From NCBI RefSeq assembly GCF_035222375.1, contig NC_085888.1:1-64000 (forward strand): a stretch of 64,000 nt of DNA, written 5' to 3'. The stretch is from Podospora pseudocomata. Taxonomy: Eukaryota; Ascomycota; Sordariomycetes; Sordariales; Podosporaceae. Numbering within the stretch: position 1 is the first letter of the stretch; each line of letters starts with the position of its first letter. Both the position numbers and the translations under genes were made by a program. The notes under the pieces were generated by a model, which did no database searches, was not told the DNA's origin, and saw nothing but the letters and a program-made list of their open reading frames with translations. Positions 32,001 to 44,881 of this stretch are shown here, one piece after another.

Positions 32001-35000
32001 TGCTGACTTCGCCACGATTCCGATCTGCAGTGGAGAGATGTGATGGAATTCTTACCGCAAATGGTTTCCCTGCTGTCTCGTCGTACCTCTTGGACTCGGA
32101 GAGCTGGAGAGCAGAACCCAAACCTGTGGTGGAACAAAGCGCCTGTTTTGTTATCGAGTACGCGCTGGCTCAGATGTTCATTCACTGGGGCCTCAAGCCT
32201 GATGCTGTCGTTGGGCACAGTATCGGAGAATACGCTGCTCTCGTGACAGCGGGCGCCCTGACTCTGGAGGATGGCCTTTTGTTTGTTGCCAAGCGCGCCA
32301 GTTTGATGACAGCCAAATGCCCAGCTGCTTCGTCCGGGATGATGGCCTGCGCATTGCCGGCGCGTGAGATAGAGTTTCTCCTCTCACAACACGGGTTTCC
32401 AGCTCTTAGTGTCGCCTGCGAGAACAGCCCAAAAGATTCTGTGGTTGCTGGGTCTCTCGATGAACTCACCAGATTCGGTGAGCTTGCAAGGGCCAACAAA
32501 ATCAAGAATAAGTTGCTCGAGGTGGCCTACGGCTTTCATTCTCCTGCCATGGACCCCATTTTGGAGGAGATTGAAGCACATGCCGCGACTCTACGCCCCT
32601 GTCTGAGAGCAGAAGGTGCCGTCGACGTTGGCTTGAGCACTTATGGCAGACTCTTGGAGGCAGGGGAGCAGATCACATCTGCTTATTTTGCCAAGCAGAC
32701 CAGGGGTACAGTGCAGTTCTCTCAGGTCGCACAGAAACTGGCGACAAAGCTGAATGGTAACAACGTGACGGTCCTTGAAGCCGGGTCATCTCCCATCACG
32801 CTCCCCATGGTGAAGGCAGCCTTCGACCCAAGCACGTCCCTTCTCCTTCCTTCTCTGCGTCCAAAGGATAAGCCATGGGTGGCACTGTGCACCATGTTGC
32901 GAACGCTCTTTCTCCACGGTGTGCCTGTTAAATGGAGAGAGGTATACGACACTTCTAGCAGGATGCTGTACCCCTTCCCACAGTATCCGCTCTATGGCGC
33001 CGAGTTTCTCATTCCGTTTCGAGAGCTTAAGAATGAAGTCGAGCTGGAGGGCTCTCTCCCGGCTTCACCAGAGCCCTTGTTCGAGTTTCTCACTTCTAGG
33101 GGGTCATCGCCCCCAGACAAGCCAGAAGTCACGTCGTTTTCAACGCCAGTCAAGCAGTTGGCGCCATTCATCAAGGCCCACGCAGTAGGAAACACTCCTT
33201 TGTGTCCCGCCTCGGTCTTCATGGAGTATGCGCTAGAGGGTGCTGTGGTGACGGACGATTCCCTTGCCAAAGCAACCATAGCTATGGAGGATATCACTTT
33301 CGACAAGCCTCTTGTATACGACGACAACTCGCCACCTTCGGACCTGCAGCTGCAGCTAGATCGCTCTCAGCAAGAGGGACAGATTTTCAGTTTCATGAGC
33401 GGAGCAAACCATGTTCACTGCTCTGGCACCCTTCGGCAAGCTTCGACCAAGTTTGTTTCGACCATCTTCTCACGCAAGGAAGCTTTTGTGAGACGTCAGA
33501 AAATGACTTCGTTCGAGTTTGGCGGCCGAGAGAATGCTAACTCCTTTTCCTCGCGTACCATCTACGAGCTCATCTTCCCGCGTGTCGTCGCCTATTCAGA
33601 GCCTTTCCTCACTTTGGACCGCCTTACGGTGAGCTCTACGGGTTTGGAAGGCTTTGGGCAGTTCCGCGTGAGTGGCCTATCACTCCAGGGCAGCTTTGTC
33701 TGTGCGCCCGCCTTCATCGATACCATGCTCCACGCCGCTGGGTTTATCGCCAACATCAAGGTCAATGACCAAACGGCATGCATCTGCACAAAGGTTGACC
33801 TGGCCATCTTACCAGAAGACAGCAACGATGTGTACGAGCGGGACCTGGACATTTACTGCAGTCTTGTGGACTTGGATGATGCCATTGTGGCAGATGCCTA
33901 CGTGATGACAGAAGATGGCAAGGTGGTGAGTTGCGTGGAGGGCATGTCGTTCCGAAAGATCAACAAGGCTGGCTTCAAAGCAAGCCTGGCGAGGGCGGCA
34001 GGCAAGTCTGTTCCTGCAACGTCCAAGCGGGTAGCTGCTCCAGTTCCGGCCAAGAGAGCTCCTGGTCAGAAGCAGGAGCATGCTGCACGAGTTGAGCAGA
34101 CACAGCAGTCGCCCGACATTGAACAGACCGTTATGGCAATGATCAAAGAAGTCTGTGGGGCTGGCGATGACACCCGGATGAGTACTACTCTTTCGGAGAT
34201 GGGCGTTGACAGTCTCCTGTTCATCGAGCTGGCCGACGCCATCAGGCGTCAGCTTCCCTCTCTCCAAATCTCAACACATGAACTCGAGGCTTGCAATGCA
34301 GTCGGAGATCTGATGAACGTCATCAAGAAGGCTTCTGCCTCCGGTATCACGACGACGCACTCCTCGCCCTCCGTGTCCGAAGATGGCAGGGCGACCTTCT
34401 CTGACGCCTCCACGAGTTCCATCTCTACGCCTGTCACACCTCCTGATGGCGAAGAGACCAGCATCAAAGATCTCTTGGAAGATATCTGCGGACTGGATAT
34501 CGCGGGAGTGGACAAGACAGCCCCACTGTCTACTCTCGGGATTGACTCGTTGCTCTCTATTGAACTGCAAGAGGAACTGCAATCCCGTCTTGGTCTTACC
34601 ATCGACAACGGCCATGAAGGCATATCCGAGCTGAGAGTTGTCGACTTGGAGGTGCTGTATGCCAAGAAGCTTGCATCTCATCGTAGCCAGGGGCAGCTTC
34701 AGGGATTGGGTATCCGGCACACCACCGGGACCACCCCACCCCCCCATGCTTCCCAACGTGGTTTGGAGTCGGCCAATGACAGTGACTTCCCCACTCAACT
34801 GCAGACACAACAGTCGGATTCTCCCAAAGCCCCGTTGTACCTGTTCCATGATGGCAGCGGGTTGAGTAGCATGTACCGCCACCTCGACAGTCTGAACCGC
34901 AACATCTACGGGATTTACAGTATCGACGGCTCATATCCTGCAGAGAAACAGGCAAAGACAATACAAGAGCTCGCAACGCTCTACATAGACAAGGCAAAGC

Positions 35001-35669
35001 TGTCAAGGCAGCCCGAGATCCTCCTCGGTGGTAAGTTTCCCCGAAAAGCCGCCCGTTCGTGACAGGTTTCTAACCCGTTAAAACACAGGCTGGTCCTTTG
35101 GCGGTGTGCTCGCCTTCGAAGTCTCCCGACAACTTCGCGCCCACCACCCCAACGTCACCGTCAAAGGTGTCATCCTGATCGACTCCCCCCTGCCGATCAA
35201 TCACGACCCTCTTCCTCAACAAGTCATTTGGCACGTTGTAGGCAGCAAAGGACGAGACTCTCCCCTGCGAAAGCAGATCCAAGCGCAGTTCTCACGCCAT
35301 GCTGGCATGTTGGAACGGTACAGTCGGCAGCAACTTGAAGACATCAAGGGAGGAGGCGTGCCCTGCGCCATGCTCTTCTGCACCAAGACCATGAACACCG
35401 AGCGGGCATGCGGGGTAACGTATCCCTGGTTGAGTGATGGTGAGTACCGGTCCAAGGCGGTCGAGAGGTGGGAGACGGTCGTCGGGAGAAGATTGTTGGC
35501 TTTGGACCTGGACTGTAATCACTTTGAGGTTTTTGAGGATGGAAATGTGAGTGATTGTCAACAAATACTTCGTTGTTGTCAAGTGAAGAGATGCTGACGA
35601 TCTGAGTAGATTGCTGAAGTATCAGAGAAGCTGGGGGGCGCATGTGCTTTGTTGGAAGGTCGATCTTGA
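29062..35669 (+). CDS. Non-reducing polyketide synthase, orsellinic-acid-synthase-like (SAT-KS-MAT-PT-ACP-ACP-TE)
   Basis: Predicted 2120 aa from five exons: 29062-29667, 29739-30392, 30446-35030, 35089-35546 and 35610-35669. All junctions keep frame with GT...AG introns. SAT: active Cys C124 (GVCTG). KS: active Cys C558 (DTACSSS), with MDPQQR and HGTGTQAGD. MAT: S1012 (GHSIGE). PT: H1332 (HAVGNTPLCP) and D1512 (FIDTMLHAAG). Tandem ACPs: S1676 (GVDSL) and S1788 (GIDSL). TE: S1951 (GWSFGG) with a late His in CNHFEVF. There is no methyltransferase or reductive domain. Domain order and size match OrsA-type synthases, which make orsellinic acid or a close homologue from acetyl- and malonyl-CoA; the exact chain length is inference. 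All catalytic residues I can identify are intact, so the enzyme should be functional. Confidence 0.93.
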
Positions 35670-36190
35670 TTACCTCCTACCAGCTGGTACCAGGAGAGGA
35701 TTTTGAGAATGATTGTTAAAAAAAGTAGCTTGCCAGAGAAAAAGAAGGGAGTTAGCATCAAGGGTAGCAATTTCATATACATAGGCACCTCATATTCAAT
35801 GTCAGACGAGTATAACCCTGTATGTAAGACTGCACATGGTTTCAAGTCCAACTAGTACAACGTGTAGGCGAACTATTAGGTGCGAGAAGCCCGTGCCACT
35901 GCATTGTGACTCTTGAGTACCTACACGCGTCTGTAAGCGGATATTCTAGCGATGTGAGGACGTTTGTGTAGTATTGAGGAGAGGTGACGCGTCAATTTCC
36001 GTACCCCGACGGAAATATCACTTTTTAGTTAACCGACTAACATTGCTAAGGTACCTAACCGATGAGTGTTGACTGCAGTTTCTCGGGCCTGCTGTCAACA
36101 CCGAGGGCCGAGGGAAGTCCGTGTATAAAGGTAGTGGTGCACAGCGGCTTTCAGATGCCCCATCCTGTGCTCGATACCATCGCGTTCTCG
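35670..36190. promoter_or_regulatory. Intergenic region upstream of FAD monooxygenase 1, with TATA box
   Basis: The region holds the PKS 3' flank and the next promoter. TATAAAG at 36124-36130 lies 61 bp before the ATG at 36191, and inside a longer in-frame extension that starts at 36062. This favours 36191 as the true start codon. CTAAGGTACCTAACC at about 36047 is of the repeat type scattered through the window. Confidence 0.5.
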
Positions 36191-37403
36191 ATGTCTACCC
36201 CACATATTGCCATAATTGGCGCCGGCCCATGCGGGCTCACGCTCGCGCAGCTTCTCGAGCACAAAGGAATTGCAAACTACATCGTCTACGAGCGAGATGA
36301 CAGCCCTAACTCCAATCGTGCGGGGGGCAGCCTAGACATTCATCCCGAAACAGGCCAACGCGCCCTTCGAGAGGCCGGTTTATTCGACAAGTTCAAGGAG
36401 TGTGCGAGGTATGCCGACACTGCCTTTGCACTGGGCGACAAAAATGGCAACAGGATATTCCAAATGGGCGAAGGACGTGACGCCCCTGAGATCGACCGCG
36501 CCGAACTCCGCAAAATTCTGCTCGATGCCGTGCCTGAGGGCAAGATCAGGTGGGGGCATATTTTGAAAGAAGTGACGTTTGGAGATGATGGAAGGCCCCG
36601 GTTACGCTTTGAAAATGGGACAGTTTTGTCTGGGGTCAGGCTTGTTGTTGGAGCCGATGGGGCATGGAGCAAGGTGCGGCGGGTGGTAAGAAATCCCAGT
36701 CTCCTATCTAGTACCTATATACGACACTGACTACCTTACCTTCGTCGCCTAGATCACGAAAGCAACACCCCAGTTCGCTGGAAAAGCCTATCTCGAAGGA
36801 AGGATCCGCCGTGGCAACCCACTCTACAAAACCATGGCTGGAAAATTTGGCCCCGGAATGTACCTGGCCATCGGTGACAAAAAGATCACCATCACACAGA
36901 GGCAAGGCGACGGTTCCTACCGCATCTATTTTGGATTCCAAACTCCGGAGCATTTCTTCCGCACACTCGACCTCCAAAACGTTGAAGCCATTCGCGAGAT
37001 GTTGCTTTCTTCCAAGTATTATGGAGATTGGGCAGAGGGAACCAAAGACCTCATCCGCCACGCAACCGACTTCTGGGCTTGGTCGCTATACACATTGTCG
37101 AAAGAGGACCTGAGCTGGAAGTCAGTCTCAGGAGCAACCCTCTGCGGCGACGCTGCTCATGTGACCGTCCCGAATGGAGAGGGGGTCAATCTCGCAATGG
37201 CGGACGCGTTGGAGTTGGCCACCAGCATTGCACAGCACGGGGTCGAAGAACTAAATGAAGCGGTTGCAGAATACGAGAAAGGCATGCTCGGGCGTGGTGC
37301 TGAAACGATTGCTCAGGGGGAGATGATGATTGAAGCTATGTTTGTGGAACGACCAGATATCTTTGTCCAAAAGTTTGGCCCGATCATGGGTCTGAATAAT
37401 TGA
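36191..37403 (+). CDS. FAD-dependent monooxygenase 1 (aromatic hydroxylase type)
   Basis: Predicted 381 aa from exons 36191-36685 and 36753-37403, with a 67-bp GTAAGA...TAG intron that joins SKVRRV to ITKATPQF. Group A flavoprotein monooxygenase features are visible. GAGPCGL for the FAD ADP moiety is at residues 10-16. The YERDD strand end and an Arg-containing DIHPETGQRAL follow. VVGADGAWSKVRR is the DG motif, and LCGDAAHVTVPNGEGVN is the GD motif binding the FAD ribityl. Such enzymes use NAD(P)H and O2 to hydroxylate or oxidatively decarboxylate phenolic substrates. TetX-like relatives share this size. It lies just downstream of the PKS on the same strand. Likely role: ring hydroxylation of the PKS product. 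The exact position and substrate are unknown. Confidence 0.9.
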
Positions 37404-39335
<1,932 letters not shown>

Positions 39336-39628
39336 GAAGAAGACCTCCCACACAAAGGACAAGATAACACAAATTTACTGGTCTGCATGATCACGCGGGT
39401 AGCGTTTGATGCTTCTGACAAAAAAGAGTACATTTTCTAAGAAGTTATTTTGAAGCTTGAACCCAAACATACCCCTGAGCTCCCTGTGCTGTGTTGAAGC
39501 CCTGGAAGGCCTTTAAATGCCCGTCGAAGCCAGTGTTGAATGCCTACCTACCTGCCCGGCTCCAGTGTATCATGGTTCCCAACCATAACTCCACAACAAA
39601 TCATAACGACTAACTACATGTCTATACC
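39336..39628. other. Convergent intergenic region
   Basis: The region is short, between the 3' ends of the OYE and the FAD monooxygenase 2 genes. No gene is seen. Confidence 0.5.
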
Positions 39629-42196
39629 TTATACCGGGACCAGAAAGCCATCAAAGTACCCCCCGATCTTCTCCGCCTCATGCGGAAACGCAGTCACCCC
39701 AACCCACAGATCAGGTCTGATGACCACCACGCCCCCTTTGGTATGGTTAGCCCCATATGTCGTGTGCGCATCTTCGTCAGGTTGCCTGTCATCAAACACC
39801 ACCTTTGCTCCAAGCTTATGCGTTAGATCATCAAGCAGAGCGTCATCGCCTGCCTCAAATGGCATGCGTTTCACCACCACCGTCAAGGTAAATCTGTCTT
39901 GGCCACCATAACGAGTCCAGAAACCAGTCTTACTTGACATCACAGATGACAACTTTGCTATGTTGTTGCGGACCTGCTCTCCCCTAAATGAGGAGCCGAA
40001 GATTAGGATGTGGAATTTCGGTGGTCCCTCGAACAGATCGTAGAGATACCCGGTCTGGTTATCAGAAAAACAGAGACGGGGGTTGGGCGCCCTGACGCCG
40101 TTGTTGAGCTTGACCGGGGCCGGTGAAGAGAGGAGGGGGGCGGTTTGGGGAGCAATGGGAGATGTTGCGTAAGGGCAATCGACACCCAGGAGGAACTGCC
40201 CATGAGCTTGGAAGAACTGGGCGAGGAAGTTCAAGGCATCTTCTTGTGTTCGTGGAGGAGAATCTGCTGACGCAGAAGTAGACTCGACGTGGAGGTGGAC
40301 TTGCTTGCTGTCGCCGTTGGCGTCACTGCTGTGGCCGTTGACTCCGTTGGTGTGCCCGTTGGTGTGCCCGTTGGTTTGGTGGCCGTTTGCCTTGGAGCTT
40401 GATCCGAGCGCGTCAAAGTTGCGAAGGTTGGGCACAGGCATGGCTGAACCGGTGACAAAGCGAAGGTATGCTCCCGAAACCTCAATTACACGAACTGCGT
40501 GCTCTCTTCGCTCCAGGCTGTATGTTGGAAGAAGAGCCTGTGGATCAGCAAGGTTTTTGGCGGCGAGACCCAGCTTCCATGCAAGGTTTGCTGCATCGAG
40601 AATGGATGCATTTAACCCAAATGCACCCATGACGCTATGGACGTGACTGTTGCATGGTCAATCTTTGTATGGATAGGTAGTAGGCACTTGGTAAGAGATT
40701 ACTCACGCTGCATCACCGACCAGGTGGACTCGGTTGTCATGGGACGAATAAGAACGAGCCACTCGCTCAGAGACTGTAAAGTTTTCATGTTGTCAGTTCT
40801 GATAGACAGCTAGGGGCAGTTGAGACCAAGACCTACTCTTCCAGATGGCAAACCAACTAAGTGGTGCTGCAAACTTCAGCTTGTAAGGGGCAAAAATTCT
40901 GTTGGCTTGTTCCAAAACTTCTTCAGGGGTGACGGTCTCAATCTCGACGCGTCCGCCAGCCTCTGCAAATGATGCGTCACTTTGCTGCCTTGCAGCTGCG
41001 ATGGGCCCGGTCTGCGAAACATCCAGCTGGGTGTACAATCTTGGCCAGGCGTTAGCTCATAGACCTTAACTTTCCCTCGATTGAATCATAAGAGCGTACC
41101 TGATGTACCCATCTTCTCTTGGGATAATAACACAGCCTCCATGCTTGGAACTGATTACCGACCTGTTTCTGAGGTGTCAGCGCCCATCACGATGCGCATA
41201 CTAGGAGCCAACAACAAGGCATACCCGAATACCCAGGCGTGGGGGTAGTCAGTTTCAAAAACGCAGTCCATAATACCCCAGTAAATATCTGTGCTGACAC
41301 CATCAAACGGAATGCTCAAGCTCTTCCGGATGGAACTCGCAGCACCATCGCTTCCAACCAAGTATTTTGCGCGCACAATGTCCTCCTGTCCTGTCCGCTC
41401 ATTCTTGACCGTAGCTCTGACCGGATATTCACCTTGGCCCTCTACCGTGTACTTGGACAGGATTCGTTCTCGCTCGACCAAGGACTTGTGCCTGGCCAAG
41501 TCCCGGATAAAGATTCGTTCGATCTGACCCTGCGTGATGATATGCAATCCACGATAACGCGAATCACACTGATGAGAACGGTTGAACAGTAGCTTCTTGC
41601 CATCAAGATAGATGGCTGTTCGTTCAATCAGTGGTCCTTCCTCGGCAATCTCGGAGGCAAGCCCCCAAGTAGCTACTGTCTCCAGAAAGCGTGGTTGGAC
41701 ACCATCGGCGCGTCCGGCGATCAAGGGGGTAGGTGCTTTGTCTGAGCTGGTGTTAGAAAGACTTGATGCACAAGCACGCCATGTAGAACTAACCGATGAT
41801 GCGGAACGAGACTCCTTGTCTTGCTAGACTGAGTGCCACCTCTAGTCCGCTGGGGCCAGCTTCGTCGCTGTTAGTTACCTGTTTTTGTGATATGGTGTTG
41901 GTGTGGAAAGGCTTACCGCCGACAATGAGGACATCGACCTCGTCTAACGGTTTCCACCAGTCAGGCGTTCCATGGGGGTTGTTAGTCCCGTCAAACAAAG
42001 TGGGCCATGTTCGAATGACATTGATTCCGACCCGGTTGTGTGCCGTGGAAGTCAGAAGCTCCTTGGATGGCGGCGTGACGAATGAGTGAGGATCATCATC
42101 CTGTTCGTCGTTCTTCCAGACCCACGGTGTTGCAGATGCTTGAATGGGCTTCTTGAACCCGTTTTCCCAGGTGTGAGGTGGAAGTGCGCGAGCCAT
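39629..42196 (-). CDS. FAD-dependent monooxygenase 2 (phenol 2-monooxygenase type)
   Basis: Predicted 737 aa from seven exons: 42196-41917, 41859-41794, 41741-41225, 41162-41100, 41039-40837, 40773-40707 and 40646-39629. All joins keep phase. An N-terminal extension of ~85 residues precedes the Rossmann motif (VLIVGAGPSGLE, completed by intron 1). FRIIDKAPTPLIAGRADGVQPR follows, then the DG motif (GSDGAAS), HGGCVIIPREDGYIRLY and the GD motif (HLVGDAAHVHS). The C-terminal thioredoxin-like dimerisation domain (GYLYDLFEGPPKFHILIF) identifies the phenol hydroxylase subfamily. Between the FAD and C-terminal domains is a low-complexity insertion, GHQTNGHTNGHTNGVNGHSS. Such enzymes hydroxylate phenols ortho to the OH. 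It is divergent from the O-methyltransferase, so a hydroxylate-then-methylate pair is plausible. Exons 3-6 are short and rest on motif continuity. Confidence 0.85.
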
Positions 42197-42555
42197 TGTG
42201 TCGATCTTGGCAGGATAAAATGATGTGAGTAGAGGTTCAGCGAGGCACGAGTGCTAGGTAGGTATTGACAATAAAACTTCTTATTTCACATACATCTGAT
42301 TCCGGTCACTTCGGGGCTGGATCGGCCCGTTGACGATCGGCAAAGGTCCGGGTGCACCAACTCCGGTCCTCGCCGTCGACCCCCATGGACCGGAATGCTT
42401 GGCTTTGTAAAATCCGACAAGTCGGGACCGAGTGCCGACACGGGAATCGTCATGATGGTATCTGTGTTCAAGTTTAAATAAAGACTGGTTCTGAGCCCTA
42501 CCCCTTCCCTTTGATCTTGAACAATTTCGATTCAGACTCGTTCACAACTTCCATC
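42197..42555. promoter_or_regulatory. Divergent promoter with three GACCGGAA-like sites
   Basis: 359 bp lie between the monooxygenase 2 and methyltransferase ATGs. TTCCGGTC (42300-42307), CTCCGGTCC (42361-42369) and GGACCGGAAT (42387-42396) are three copies, in both orientations, of a GGACCGGAR motif. One more lies in the PKS/A-T-R divergent promoter. CGG-containing palindromic sites are what Zn2Cys6 regulators of fungal clusters usually bind. A TTTAAATAAAG string near 42472 could serve the methyltransferase. Confidence 0.45.
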
Positions 42556-44313
42556 ATGGCGATCACGCAAGCAAACATTGACCCCACCTCTCAAACCCTC
42601 TTGCAACTGTCTTCTCTGATCCAGAAGACAATTAATTCTTATATCTCCCATCGCCAGTCCACCATCGTTTCCTCCACCACCGAAGATGGTCTTGGTATCC
42701 CTTCGCGCCCCCTGTTTGATGCTCAACGGACACTCTTGGCGGCGGCAGGAAAACTCACGGAGCTTGTTTCGAGTCCTCAGACACGTCTGATTGAGGTTGC
42801 TAATCAGTACTTCGAGGCACGGGCTCTGCACGTTGTCGCCGACAAGCGCATCCCCGATATCCTGGCCAAGCGCGAGAAAGGCGTTTCCGTCACCGAGTTG
42901 ACCCAAGAGGTGGGCATCGAGGCGCGAAAGTTGTCCAGACTCCTTCGCTGTCTCTGCTCCATCCACATTTTCAACGAAATCGAGGAAGATGTTTTTGCCA
43001 ATAATGACATCTCCCGAGCTCTGGTCGGGAACGAGCCCCTCAGGGCTTACATTATGCTCTTGTAAGTGATGCGCTGCCTTTCATCTGCAACCGCTGACTA
43101 ACACGACCGCAACAAGTGGCTTGGACTTGTATACTGCTTCCGACCACCTTCCTCGCTATCTTTCGGACCCCGAAAAAGGCCATTCGTACGCGGTTGAGGT
43201 CACCCCGTGGCAGGATGCTGTTAACACCGACAAGCCCCGTTGGGACTGGCTTGAGGAGAAAGCCAAGGCTGGTGATCTCAAAGCCCTCTGTGAGAACGGA
43301 ACCAACGGTGCCACCAGCTCTTATCCCGGCTCTTTCGGCAACACTCTGCAAGAAGGCCTCACCTCTGTTGCCGCCAGTGGTAAAACAAATGGTGAAGCAG
43401 CCAATACTTTGGTGGCAAGACCAGAGCATGCCATTTTCGGGCTGGCCATGCTGGGTGGTGGCAGAGTCTATGGCAAGGCTCACCTGTTTGGTAAGATGAG
43501 CACAATCATGTCAAATTCACAGTCAAGTCAGCCAAAACTAACCTTTTGTGTTAGATTTCCCTTGGGGTGAATTGGGCGACGCCACTGTTGTCGACGTCGG
43601 CGGTGGAGTTGGTACGTGCACCCCTCGACCTCCTGGCCCCTTTCGAGGCCCATCTCTCGCAATCAAGGCAGCTAACATGAAAGTCAAACAGGCTCTTTCA
43701 GTATGGAGCTTTCTCGCCTTTACCCCAACCTCAACTTCGTTGTCCAAGACCGCGCTCCAGTCCTCCAGCAAGCCGAAACTGAGGTCTGGCCAAAGGAACA
43801 CCCCAAAGCTTTGCAATCGGGCAAGGTCAAGTTCTGGCCTCACAACATGTTTGAGCCCAACCCAGTGAAGGGGGCAGATGTGTACTGGCTGCGGTACATC
43901 ATGCACGATTGGTCCGATGATTATTGCGTGCAGATCTTAAGTGCTATCAAGCCGGCTATGGGACCGCACAGCCGAATTCTCATCTGGTGAGATTTTCGTC
44001 TTCTTGAAACATCAGTAGTTAAAAGGTATAGCAGCTAATGTCTGGTAACAGCGATCAAGTAATGAATACCACTTTTGGCTCGGCCGAGATCGAACCAGCG
44101 CCCGCGCCCTTGCCGGCCAACTGGGGGTATTACACACGGTACTCCCACCAGCGCGATTTGGCCATGTTGTCAATTATCAATGGCATCGAGAGAAAGCCAG
44201 CTGAGTTCAAGGACATTATCGAGCGCGCTGGTCTCAAACTACGCAAGATTTGGGATTGTAGAAGCCAGGTTGGTTTGGTTGAGGTGGTGTTGCCTGATTC
44301 GCAGCTTGCATAA
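42556..44313 (+). CDS. SAM-dependent O-methyltransferase (plant/fungal COMT-like)
   Basis: Predicted 497 aa from five exons: 42556-43061, 43117-43490, 43555-43611, 43692-43986 and 44052-44313. All joins are in phase. It has an N-terminal winged-helix dimerisation domain (EARALHVVADKRIPDIL through LSRLLRCLCSIHIF) and SAM-binding VVDVGGGVGSFSMEL. FVVQDRAPVL is the strand-2 acidic region. The catalytic base is H384 in YIMHDWSDD. The C-terminal EVVL closes the fold. It is longer than typical because of a ~40-residue Gly/Asn/Ser-rich insert (ENGTNGATSSYPG...) before the SAM domain. The start at 42556 is the first ATG preceding the conserved region; an in-frame ATG at 42511 adds 15 residues. Likely methylates a phenolic OH made by the neighbouring hydroxylases. 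Confidence 0.92.
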
Positions 44314-44881
44314 CTGGTCTCCCTCTCATTGTAAAGTCATTTAGTCGTTGGGTTTAGGATGTGTAGAGGAAGCTAGCAACTCATAAGGGATGGAATATGC
44401 GTTGGATGAAACCAAGGATTTCACATCTTGAGATGAGCCGGTATTTGCGCAATGTTGATCAGAATGGACTCGCATTATGAACCTCGGACTGGTTTAATTT
44501 CAGGCTCCAACGCAACATGGCAACACGCAGCCCCACTTGTGCTCCGAATGGAGTAACAAATCGATTTGCGGTTCAATCGAAATCCGAGTCTAAGGTGATC
44601 CTACAAGCCGAAACAACAAGCACTTCATCCTCCAACGGGCAATCCGCAATCCGATGGTGTGGCTGCTTCATGAACGAGGAAGATCTGTTTGGTGTTGGTA
44701 TCTCTGTGGGATATTCGCCTATCTGTGATAGTGGTCAGACTTCGGGTGTATTCTTCAGACGACAGCAGCTATAAAACTCTCTCCAACTCCCTCCATTTAC
44801 CGTAAAAAGGATCAGTCTGAGCACCACACTTTTCCAACATCATCTCACATTACACTCTCCCTTCAAGTTCTCAGTACCATC
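44314..44881. promoter_or_regulatory. Promoter region of the beta-lactamase-like gene
   Basis: No gene is seen. A TATA box, TATAAAA at 44770-44776, lies 106-112 bp upstream of the ATG at 44882. Confidence 0.5.

Noticed and set aside
36062-36190. Upstream ATG of FAD monooxygenase 1 at 36062
   Set aside because: The extra 43 residues precede the Rossmann motif and contain a TATA box at 36124. The ATG at 36191 gives the usual short lead-in to GAGPCG.
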